The notes beneath the pieces were generated by a model. That model was not told the DNA's origin, ran no database searches, and saw only the letters and a program-made list of their open reading frames with translations. Both the position numbers and the translations under genes were made by a program. From Streptomyces sp. NBC_00461 (lineage in GTDB: Bacteria > Actinomycetota > Actinomycetes > Streptomycetales > Streptomycetaceae), in the NCBI RefSeq assembly GCF_036013935.1, contig NZ_CP107902.1, positions 2,823,001-2,887,000 of the forward strand: DNA of 64,000 nucleotides, in the 5' to 3' direction. Shown here piece after piece: positions 44,172-50,944 of this stretch. The stretch's first letter is position 1; every line of letters starts with the position of its first letter.

Positions 44172-45392
44172 GTGACGAGGAGCGAAGAACAGCAGGTCGT
44201 GATCACCGGTCTCGGCATGACCACTCCCCTCGGCGGCGATGTGCCCGGCACCTGGCGGGCGCTGCTGGCCGGCGAGAGCGGCGCCGCACGGCTGACCGAG
44301 CCGTGGGCCCAGGAGCTGGCCGCGCCGATTGCGGCCAGGGTGAAGGTGGAACCCGCCGAGGTCCTGGAACGGGTCAAGGTCCGCAGGCTGGACCGCAGTC
44401 AACAGCTCGCCCTGATCGCCGCGCGCGAGGCGTGGGCCGATGCCGGGTCTCCGGAGGTCGATCCGTACCGTCTCGCCGTCGTCATGGGCACCGGAATCGG
44501 CGGACCGCTGACCGTGCTCGGCCATGACGCGGTGATCAGCAGCCGCGGACCGCAGTCGGTCAGCCCGTTCTCCGTGCCGATGCAGATGGCCAGCGGCGCG
44601 GCGGCGACGATCGGTATCGAGCTGACCGCACGGGCCGGTGTCCACACCCCGGTGAGCGCCTGCGCCTCGGGTGCCGAGGCGATCGCCACCGGTCTCGCGC
44701 TGATCAGATCCGGCCGCGCCGACGCGGTGCTCGCCGGCGGGTCCGACGCCTTCATCCACCGGCTCGGCCTGACCGCCTTCGATCAGATGCGGGCCCTGTC
44801 CCGGCGGATCGACGATCCGGAGGGCGCGTTGCGCCCGTTCGACTCCGACCGGGACGGCTTCGTTCTCGCCGAGGGTGCCGGTGCCATGCTGCTGGAGACG
44901 GAGGAGCACGCCCGGGCGCGTGGCGCGCGGGTGCACGCCCGGCTTGCCGGTGCCGGACTGACCTCGGACGGGCGGGACATGACCGCGCCGGACCCGGCCG
45001 GTCAGATCAGGGCACTGCGCGGCGCCATGGAACAGGCGCGGCTGCGCGCCGCCGACGTGGTGCACGTCAACGCGCACGCCACCGGCACCTCGGCCGGCGA
45101 CATCGCCGAGGCGAGCGCCCTCGTGGACGGAGTCGGCGGCCACGTCCTGGTCAGCGCGACCAAGGCGGGCACCGGGCACATGATCGGCGGCTCCGGCGCC
45201 GTCGAGGCCGTCTTCACCGCGCTGTCGGTCCGCGACGACGTGCTCCCGCCGACCCGCAACCTGCACCGTCAGGACCCGCAGATCAAGCTCGACGTGGTCA
45301 CCACGGCGCTGCACACCCGGGTCGACGCCGCGCTGTCCAATTCGTTCGGGTTCGGCGGTCACAACGTCGTGCTCGCCTTCGTCAAACCGTGA
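44172..45392 (+). CDS. Beta-ketoacyl-ACP synthase II (KAS II/FabF-like)
   Basis: A 406-residue elongating ketosynthase. The catalytic residues are Cys164 (VSACASGAEA), His302 (VNAHATGTSAGD) and His336 (KAGTGHMIGG). It starts at GTG 44172 with only a weak ribosome site. Together with the FabH at 10363 and the ACP at 46351 it would extend a dedicated acyl chain; reductases and dehydratase would come from primary metabolism. It starts the plus-strand lipid operon and its stop overlaps an alternative GTG of the desaturase. Confidence 0.92.
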   Translation: MTRSEEQQVVITGLGMTTPLGGDVPGTWRALLAGESGAARLTEPWAQELAAPIAARVKVEPAEVLERVKVRRLDRSQQLALIAAREAWADAGSPEVDPYRLAVVMGTGIGGPLTVLGHDAVISSRGPQSVSPFSVPMQMASGAAATIGIELTARAGVHTPVSACASGAEAIATGLALIRSGRADAVLAGGSDAFIHRLGLTAFDQMRALSRRIDDPEGALRPFDSDRDGFVLAEGAGAMLLETEEHARARGARVHARLAGAGLTSDGRDMTAPDPAGQIRALRGAMEQARLRAADVVHVNAHATGTSAGDIAEASALVDGVGGHVLVSATKAGTGHMIGGSGAVEAVFTALSVRDDVLPPTRNLHRQDPQIKLDVVTTALHTRVDAALSNSFGFGGHNVVLAFVKP

Positions 45393-45421
45393 ATCGGCGA
45401 ACAACGAAAAGGGAAGCACCC

Positions 45422-46354
45422 GTGACACAACTCGATTTGCTCGCCGAGCTGGAGCCGGTGGTCGAGAAGAACCTCAACCGCCATCTGGCAACGGCCAAGG
45501 AGTGGTTCCCCCACGAGTACGTGCCCTGGTCCGAGGGGCGTGACTTCGACACCGAGCCGTGGGAGCCGGGCCAGTCGCGCCTGACGCCCGAGGCGCAGGC
45601 GGCGTTGGAGATCAATCTGCTCACCGAGGACAACCTGCCCTCCTACCACCACATCATCGCCGAGCGGTTCGGCCTGGACGGACCGTGGGGCACCTGGGTG
45701 CACCGGTGGACCGCGGAGGAAGGCAGGCACGGACAGGCGCTGCGCGACTACCTGCTGGTGACCCGGGGCGTCGATCCGATCGGCCTGGAGCGCACCCGGA
45801 TGGCCGCGGTCGGGATCGGCTATCCGGGCCGCGGAGACGATCCGCTCAGCTCCGTCGTCTACGTCACCTTCCAGGAGCTGGCCACCCGCGTCGCGCACCG
45901 CAACGCCGGCCGCGCCTGCGGCGATCCGATCGCGGACCGGCTGCTGGCGAGGATCGCCGTCGACGAGAACCTGCACATGGTGTTCTACCGCACCCTGGTG
46001 GAGACCGCGCTGGACCTCGACCCGTCGGCGACGGTCATCGCCGTGGAACGGATCCTGCGCGAGTTCGCCATGCCAGGACGCGGCATTCCCGGCTTCGCCC
46101 GGCGCAGCCTGACCGTGGCCAGATCAGGGATTTTCAATCTGCGGACCCACCACGACGAGGTCGCCGCGCCGTTGCTGCGTTACCTGAAGGTCCTGGACAC
46201 CGGCGGTCTCGACGCGCAGGCCGGCGCCGCACAGGAGCGGCTCGGTGAGTTCATGGCCGATTTGGACCGGGCGGCCGCCCGGCAGAGCGAACAGATCGAG
46301 GCGGCGAACGCGAGAGACCGTGCCGCCCGCCCCACCACAAGGAGGACATCATGA
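45422..46354 (+). CDS. Soluble acyl-ACP desaturase (di-iron)
   Basis: A 310-residue protein of the stearoyl-ACP desaturase (DesA-type) family that uses O2 to desaturate, or otherwise oxidise, an ACP-bound acyl chain. The complete di-iron ligand set is visible: Glu69, Glu100, His103 (TAEEGRHGQ), Glu152, Glu182, His185 (DENLHMVF). The GTG at 45422 is preferred because AAGGGAAG lies upstream; a GTG at 45389 overlaps the KAS II stop. It overlaps the ACP gene by 4 bp, which suggests that ACP is the substrate carrier. It is the second ferritin-like oxidase in the cluster after R2lox. Confidence 0.9.
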   Translation: MTQLDLLAELEPVVEKNLNRHLATAKEWFPHEYVPWSEGRDFDTEPWEPGQSRLTPEAQAALEINLLTEDNLPSYHHIIAERFGLDGPWGTWVHRWTAEEGRHGQALRDYLLVTRGVDPIGLERTRMAAVGIGYPGRGDDPLSSVVYVTFQELATRVAHRNAGRACGDPIADRLLARIAVDENLHMVFYRTLVETALDLDPSATVIAVERILREFAMPGRGIPGFARRSLTVARSGIFNLRTHHDEVAAPLLRYLKVLDTGGLDAQAGAAQERLGEFMADLDRAAARQSEQIEAANARDRAARPTTRRTS

Positions 46355-46620
46355 CCATACCCGCCGAGCAGGCCAAGCCCCTGACCAGGGAGGAAGCCAC
46401 GACGAAGGTCACGGAGATCTTCGAGCTGATCGCCGCGATCCCGGCGACCGACCTCACTCCGGACCGAGGACTCGTCGATGACCTGGGAATCGACTCGCTG
46501 ACGATGATGGAAATCGCCGTCACGATCCAGGACGAGCTGCAGGTCTCCGTCTCCGACGACAAGATCAAGGACCTGCGCACGGTCGGCGACATCATCGATC
46601 TGGTCGCCACGGCGACGTGA
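46351..46620 (+). CDS. Acyl carrier protein
   Basis: An 89-residue ACP with the phosphopantetheine serine at Ser49 in DDLGIDSLTMMEI. It overlaps the desaturase stop (4 bp) and the NRAMP start (4 bp). It should receive the acyl group from FAAL or the KAS enzymes, present it for desaturation and hand it to the first condensation event. The acidic helix II after Ser is typical of fatty-acid ACPs and unlike the PCP at 17346. Confidence 0.94.
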   Translation: MTIPAEQAKPLTREEATTKVTEIFELIAAIPATDLTPDRGLVDDLGIDSLTMMEIAVTIQDELQVSVSDDKIKDLRTVGDIIDLVATAT

Positions 46621-47858
46621 CGCGCCTCCTTTCCCCGCCGCGCCCTCCCGGCCGCTCCCGGCGCCTCGTGCAGCCGGCGGCCGGGAGGGCCGCGTCGCTC
46701 GTCGGCCCGGCCGCGGTGGCCGGCATGGCCTATGTGGATCCGGGCAACTTCGCGGCGAGCGCCGCCGCCGGGGCCGGGGTCGGATACGCGCTGATGTGGG
46801 CGGCGCTCACCGCGAGCGTCGCCGCGGCGTTCGTGCAGTACCTCGCGGCCAAACTCGGCGCCGTCAGCGGCGCGGGTCTGTCCCAGCTCTGCCGGGAGCG
46901 GCTACGGCCGGCCGCGGTGTGGCCGCTGTGGCTGCAGGCCGAGTTGGTGTGCGCCGCCACCGACCTGGCCGAGGTCGCCGGTACGGCCACCGCCCTGAAC
47001 ATGCTCACCGGCATGCCGCTGCTCGCCGGCGGGCTGCTCGCCGGTGCGGTCGGTTTCCTGATCATGGCTGCGACGCCGGGTGGCCGGCGCGGGGTGGAAC
47101 GGGTGATGGCCACGGCGCTGACGACGGTGTTCGTCTGCTTCGCCGCCGTCGTCACCGTCGTACGTCCGTCGGTCCACGGGGCCGCGGCCGGACTCGCTCC
47201 GCAGCTGCCCGCCGGCGACGGCGCCGCCTTGATGGCCGGCCTGGTCGGCGCGACGATCATGCCTCATGTGATCTATCTGCACTCGGCGTTGGCCGCGCGG
47301 ACGCCCCGCGTCGACGTCGACGCGGGGGTCAGGGCGCACCGGCTGAACGTGACGACCGCGATGACCGTCGCCGGCATCGTCAACCTCTCGATGCTCGCCA
47401 TCTTCGCCGGCGTCCTGCACGGACGCGCCGACGCCTCGGTGACGATGGAGCAGACGCATCACATCCTGTCGGCGCAGAGCCCCACGGCCGCGCTGATCCT
47501 GGCCCTGGCGCTGCTCGTGGCCGGACTCGCCTCGACCGGAGTCGGCGTCTACGCGGGCCAGGAGGTGATGCGCGGCTTCCTGCGCCGTTCGCCTCCCGCG
47601 ACGGTACGCCGTCTGGTGACACTCGTCCCGGCGCTGATTCTGCTGAGCGCAGGGGTCAGCCCCACCCGGGCGCTGGTGTTGTCTCAGATCGTGCTCTCGT
47701 TCGGAGTCCCGTTCGGCCTGGCACCGTTGATCTGGCTCTCACGCCGCGAGGACGTGATGGGCGAACGCCGGGCCGGCGTCTGGACGACGGCGGTGGCGAC
47801 GGCACTGTCCTGCGCCTTGGTCACGTTGAACGTGTGGACCGTCGTGGAAGCCGTATGA
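46617..47858 (+). CDS. mntH: NRAMP-family Mn2+/Fe2+ transporter
   Basis: A 413-residue membrane protein with about 11 hydrophobic segments. The two metal-binding motifs of NRAMP importers are present: DPGN (YVDPGNFAASAAAG, TM1) and the TM6 motif MPH (GATIMPHVIYLHSAL). It uses a GTG start overlapping the ACP stop and is therefore co-translated with the lipid genes. This is an unusual partner for a biosynthetic operon. The obvious explanation is supply of Mn and Fe to R2lox and the di-iron desaturase. Its 3' end overlaps the convergent response-regulator gene by about 175 bp. Confidence 0.88.
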   Translation: MTRLLSPPRPPGRSRRLVQPAAGRAASLVGPAAVAGMAYVDPGNFAASAAAGAGVGYALMWAALTASVAAAFVQYLAAKLGAVSGAGLSQLCRERLRPAAVWPLWLQAELVCAATDLAEVAGTATALNMLTGMPLLAGGLLAGAVGFLIMAATPGGRRGVERVMATALTTVFVCFAAVVTVVRPSVHGAAAGLAPQLPAGDGAALMAGLVGATIMPHVIYLHSALAARTPRVDVDAGVRAHRLNVTTAMTVAGIVNLSMLAIFAGVLHGRADASVTMEQTHHILSAQSPTAALILALALLVAGLASTGVGVYAGQEVMRGFLRRSPPATVRRLVTLVPALILLSAGVSPTRALVLSQIVLSFGVPFGLAPLIWLSRREDVMGERRAGVWTTAVATALSCALVTLNVWTVVEAV

Positions 47859-48532
47859 CGTTCCGGGCCGCCGTGTCCGCGCACCAGCCCGATGCGATAG
47901 GCGAGCAGTGCCGCGTGCACCCGGCTGGGCAGGCTCAGCTTGGACAGGATGTTGGACACGTGCGACTTCACCGTGGCGGTCGTCAGATGCAGATCACGTG
48001 CGATCTGCTGGTTGGAGCCGCCGTTGCCGATGGCGGTCAGGACGTCACGCTCCCGCTCCGTGAGCACGCTGACGGTGTAACTGAAGGCGTCCTCGGGCGG
48101 CAGGAAGATCTCGAAGCGGTCGATGAGCCGGCGCGTCAGCGCCGGCCCGATCACCGCATGCCCGCGGGCGATCGACCGGACCGCGTGGACCAGCTCGGGC
48201 GCCGACATGTCCTTGAGCAGGACTCCGCTGATCCCGGCGCGCAACGCCCTGAACAACTCCGCGTCGTCGGCCGTGTCGGTCAGCAACGCGATCCTGGTCC
48301 GCTCCGCGCGGACCGAGGTCTGCAGCCGGTCCAGGAAGGCCTGGCCGCTGCCGGCGTCCATGCGGGTGTCGACGAGTATGACGTCCGGCTCGTGCCGACG
48401 GGCCAGCAGATGCGTCTGCGGGGACCGGTCCGCCGCGACCACGACGTCGATGCCGTCCTGCGCCTGCAGCACGTGCTTGAACCCCTCGCGGACGATCGCG
48501 TGATCGTCGACGAGCATCACGGCAAGGCTCAC
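47684..48532 (-). CDS. NarL/LuxR-type response regulator with long C-terminal tail
   Basis: About 282 residues. The receiver domain has the acidic pair in VDDHAIVREG, the phosphoacceptor Asp in VILVDTRMD and the Lys in LLKD. The LuxR helix-turn-helix is LTERERDVLTAIGNGGSNQQIARDLHLTTATVKSHVSNIL. The start is GTG 48532, one base after the SARP stop; ATG 48517 is the alternative. About 60 residues of low-complexity Ser/Thr/Arg sequence follow the HTH and run antisense over the NRAMP 3' end, which is atypical. No sensor kinase lies beside it, so it is an orphan regulator of the cluster, co-transcribed with the SARP. Confidence 0.85.
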   Translation of the reverse strand: MSLAVMLVDDHAIVREGFKHVLQAQDGIDVVVAADRSPQTHLLARRHEPDVILVDTRMDAGSGQAFLDRLQTSVRAERTRIALLTDTADDAELFRALRAGISGVLLKDMSAPELVHAVRSIARGHAVIGPALTRRLIDRFEIFLPPEDAFSYTVSVLTERERDVLTAIGNGGSNQQIARDLHLTTATVKSHVSNILSKLSLPSRVHAALLAYRIGLVRGHGGPERHTASTTVHTFNVTKAQDSAVATAVVQTPARRSPITSSRRESQINGARPNGTPNESTI

Positions 48533-48533
48533 C

Positions 48534-49280
48534 TCAGGCGACCTTCTGGGGCAGTTCGCCGGCGAGTATCCCCTGGAACAGCCTGCTGAGCCCCGGCCCC
48601 GGATACACGCCGAGCTCCTCCTGCAGGATGCGGCGCATCTTGTCGTACTCAAGCAGGGCCTCCGACTGGCGGTTCGCCCCGTAGAGGGCGGTCATGAGCG
48701 AAGCCCGGAAGCCTTCGTGCAGGGGATGGCAGGACACCAGCGAGCGCAGCTCCGGCAGGAGTTCGACGGCGCGGCCCAGTTCGACCTCGGCCTCGATGCG
48801 CCGTTCCAGCACCGCCAGCCGCGTCTCCTCCAGGGCGGCGGCCTCGGCGCTGATCAGCGGGTCGGCGCCCCCTGCGAGCGCGGGTCCTCGCCACAGCGCC
48901 AGCGCGTCACGGTAGGCCGCGGCGGCTGCCGCGTGGTGGCCCTCGTCCCGTGCGGCGTCGCCCCGACGGCGCTGCCTGTCGAACTCCACGATGTCGATCC
49001 ACGCTCCGTCGGTGTGCAGCAGGTACCCCGGAGCCCGGCGCACCACGCGTACATGCCCGTCCAGATAGGAACGCAGTCGCGAGGCGTATGTGTAGAGCTG
49101 GGCGTCCAGCGTGGACGGCGGATTCGTTCCCCACAGATGTTCGGCCAGCCGGACATCATGAACGATGCGTCCCTGACCGAGCAGCAATGAAGCCAAGAAT
49201 GTTCGTTGTTTGGTCCCGTCAAGTCGTATTTCTTCGCCGGAATGCCAGGCTTCTATCGGCCCAAGAATGCGCAATTCCAT
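48534..49280 (-). CDS. SARP-family transcriptional activator (small, AfsR/DnrI type)
   Basis: A 248-residue regulator with an OmpR-like winged helix (MELRILGPIEAW, LDGTKQRTFLASLLLGQG, then the YTYASRLRSYLDG recognition region) followed by a bacterial transcriptional activation domain (AAAAYRDALALWRGPALAG and onward). This is the classic short SARP layout. The ATG at 49280 has AAGGGGGA upstream. SARPs are pathway activators of Streptomyces clusters and bind direct repeats spaced 11 bp. This makes it the best candidate to recognise the TATAG-N6-TATAG elements at 10326, 17641 and 38499. It lies downstream of the small secreted peptide gene. Confidence 0.9.
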   Translation of the reverse strand: MELRILGPIEAWHSGEEIRLDGTKQRTFLASLLLGQGRIVHDVRLAEHLWGTNPPSTLDAQLYTYASRLRSYLDGHVRVVRRAPGYLLHTDGAWIDIVEFDRQRRRGDAARDEGHHAAAAAAYRDALALWRGPALAGGADPLISAEAAALEETRLAVLERRIEAEVELGRAVELLPELRSLVSCHPLHEGFRASLMTALYGANRQSEALLEYDKMRRILQEELGVYPGPGLSRLFQGILAGELPQKVA

Positions 49281-49332
49281 GAACGTCCCCCTTACCTCTG
49301 ACCACTCCGTTCGTTCATTAATGCCGCGCACG

Positions 49333-49367
49333 GGCGCGCCGCGAATTCGAGAATTCCGCGGCGCGCC
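49333..49367. terminator. Strong GC-rich hairpin between peptide gene and SARP
   Basis: An almost perfect inverted repeat: arm 49333-49348 (GGCGCGCCGCGAATTC), two-base loop GA, arm 49351-49367 with a single bulged base. It lies 9 bp beyond the stop of the small peptide gene and 52 bp before the SARP start on the same strand. It could terminate or stabilise the peptide mRNA, or limit read-through into the SARP-response regulator operon. It has no U-tract on the minus strand. Confidence 0.65.
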
Positions 49368-49376
49368 TTTGGCGGG

Positions 49377-49580
49377 CTACGTGGTGCAGTCCCAGCCCGG
49401 ATCGTCCGGCGTTACAGATATGCACAACGAGATGCCCACGGCACCTGAATTTCCGGCTGTAGCGTGCTGAACAGCAGCTGACGCTTGATCAGAGGGTCCC
49501 GCGTGATGCGCACCCAGCGACACCGCCAAGCTCAGGCACAATGCGCCGAGCGCGGTCATGGCGATATTCCAGTTCTTCAT
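49377..49580 (-). CDS. Small secreted two-cysteine peptide
   Basis: A 67-codon gene with a good ribosome site (GGGGAGCTCG before the ATG). Residues 1-24 form a signal peptide (MKNWNIAMTALGALCLSLAV and onward to GAHH). The mature part ends in the motif SLCISVTPDDPGWDCTT, whose Cys53 and Cys65 could form a 13-residue disulfide loop. I do not recognise the family. It is immediately upstream of the SARP-response regulator pair, separated only by a hairpin, so a signalling or surface role tied to cluster regulation is conceivable. It uses some AT-rich codons (ATA, GTA) unlike its neighbours. Confidence 0.7.
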   Translation of the reverse strand: MKNWNIAMTALGALCLSLAVSLGAHHAGPSDQASAAVQHATAGNSGAVGISLCISVTPDDPGWDCTT

Positions 49581-49603
49581 CGAGCTCCCCGTGTTGACTC
49601 AAT

Positions 49604-49634
49604 CCCCTAAACCCGGTCATACAGCTGTTAGGGG
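49604..49634. promoter_or_regulatory. Inverted repeat CCCCTAA-N17-TTAGGGG upstream of the peptide gene
   Basis: Seven-base perfect arms at 49604-49610 and 49628-49634 lie 24-54 bp upstream of the small peptide start codon. The 24-bp centre-to-centre distance would place the half-sites on nearly the same face of the helix. A regulator site is plausible; no protein can be assigned. Confidence 0.4.
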
Positions 49635-49854
49635 CCTGACTCCTCCGCAAGGATCTCAGGATGGCCGCGCCGCAGGCTACAGACGACCCTCTGCGAGGTT
49701 GCGCACTGCTCACTTCGGCAGCAGTGAAACGCCCCTTTGGGAGACGCAGGGTGACGAGAGCTCCACAGCAGGTTGCCCTATAACCGTGATCGACGCCAGG
49801 TCGAGGCGACATCGAGATCAATCACGGCAGAGGAGGCTACGGATGCCGGTACGA

Positions 49855-49891
49855 GAAGTCCCCGTCGGCGAGCAAGGCCGACGGGGACTTC
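49855..49891. terminator. Perfect 15-bp-arm hairpin at the start of a minisatellite
   Basis: Arms GAAGTCCCCGTCGGC (49855-49869) and its exact complement (49877-49891) flank a 7-base loop. This is the strongest hairpin in the 49.6-50.1 kb gap. It lies between the small peptide promoter and the stop of the membrane-protein gene (50064), so it probably ends the minus-strand transcript arriving from 50597. Confidence 0.6.
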
Positions 49892-49982
49892 AGGAACATC
49901 AGGAACCTTGGGGACTTCGGGGACTTCAGGAACCTTGGGGACTTCAGGGGCTTCAGGGACGTCATGGGCTTCGGGAACATCA
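49884..49982. repeat. 9-bp minisatellite, 11 degenerate units (consensus GGGACTTCA)
   Basis: Eleven consecutive 9-mers vary around GGGACTTCA / GGAACCTTG, overlapping the second arm of the hairpin. Because 9 is a multiple of 3, every frame reads as a three-residue repeat (for example GTS/GTL on the plus strand). No frame here has a convincing gene start. The remainder of 49635-50063 shows no gene I can support. Confidence 0.75.
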
Positions 49983-50063
49983 GATCGGCCGCGTGTGCCG
50001 CATGTGCCGCACGTGCCGTCGAGCCGGACCTGGGTCCGACACGGCCGCCTCGCCCGGCAGTTG

Positions 50064-50597
50064 TCAATTGACGGCAGCCAGCGATGCGGTCTGCGTGACG
50101 GCCGCCGGCTTGGCCGTCATGGCCCTGCCGACCAGCGTCGCCGTGCGCGAGAGGGTCATCGTCACCGCCATGAAGATGAGGGCATCGGTCAGCGCGTGGG
50201 AGCTGATGTGGTGGTTCACGAGCCAGCGGCCGAGCTGCTGGTCGAAGATGTGGTTCGCCCCGTACACGAAGAAGAGACGGGCGCCGATCGCCGCGACCCA
50301 CAGAGCTGCGTAGCCCATACCCGCGCGGGAGACCGCACGTCCGGTCGCCGGGTCGCGGTGCACCTTCATCAGGGCGCCCGCCGAAAGCCCGAACAGGATG
50401 CCCACCACGGCGCCGGCCACCTCCAGAGCGAGTCCGGAACCGCTGGACGAGGGGTTCTTGATGTACACGGGAATGATCACAGCCGACAGCAGCAGCGGCC
50501 TGGCGATCCGGAACCAGGTGATTTTGCGGCGACCCAGATCGGCCTCAAGCACCGCGATCAGCACCGCGAGGTTGACGATCCAAACGCTGGCGCCCAT
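50064..50597 (-). CDS. Multi-pass membrane protein of unknown function
   Basis: A 177-residue protein with about five hydrophobic segments: WIVNLAVLIAVLEADL, a segment ending VIIPVYI, AGAVVGILFGLSAGAL, YAALWVAAIGARLFFVYG and ALIFMAVTMTLSRTATLVG. The ATG at 50597 is chosen because AAGGAG lies 6 bp upstream; an ATG at 50603 directly abuts it. It is divergent from a histidine kinase-response regulator pair, an arrangement often seen when the membrane protein is the target or sensor accessory of the system. I cannot assign a family with certainty. Confidence 0.75.
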   Translation of the reverse strand: MGASVWIVNLAVLIAVLEADLGRRKITWFRIARPLLLSAVIIPVYIKNPSSSGSGLALEVAGAVVGILFGLSAGALMKVHRDPATGRAVSRAGMGYAALWVAAIGARLFFVYGANHIFDQQLGRWLVNHHISSHALTDALIFMAVTMTLSRTATLVGRAMTAKPAAVTQTASLAAVN

Positions 50598-50733
50598 GAG
50601 CATCTCCTTGTGTCACTCCGGTGGTTCCGACATCCTCAAGGCTAGGAATCGCGTGCCGTCGACGCCTCAGCCTGCGGATTGAAGCCAGGTGGACGCCGGG
50701 TGGAACCGTCGGCCTCCACCCGGTCTCCACCCG

Positions 50734-50920
50734 TGCGTCGTTCCGCACACCCCTGCGTCGTTCCGCACACACGCACCGCGTGTGCCGCGGGCGCCGATGA
50801 ACCCAAGAACCCGGAACTTCCGCAGGTTTCCAGCCACTTGGGCACTACCGCCGAAAGTTCCGGCGCAGCGTACCGACTTTCACAGTGGTGGAAAGATCTC
50901 TGGAAAGCTCTCTGGAAAGA
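50734..50920. repeat. Direct repeats in the divergent promoter region (347-bp gap 50598-50944)
   Basis: Two sets are visible. First, a 17-bp direct repeat TGCGTCGTTCCGCACAC at 50734-50750 and 50754-50770 (period 20). Second, three copies of TGGAAAG starting at 50889, 50901 and 50913 (period 12), ending 25 bp before the kinase start codon. They lie in the shared promoter of the membrane protein and the two-component system and could be binding sites for its response regulator. No gene is supported in this gap. Confidence 0.5.
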
Positions 50921-50944
50921 GCGCAGCGTCTCGAAGGAGCTTGA

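Noticed and set aside
49773..50645. A 290-codon plus-strand frame with Gly-Thr-Ser repeats, resembling a collagen-like protein
   Set aside because: The repeats come from the 9-bp minisatellite, and the rest is antisense to the real membrane-protein gene.
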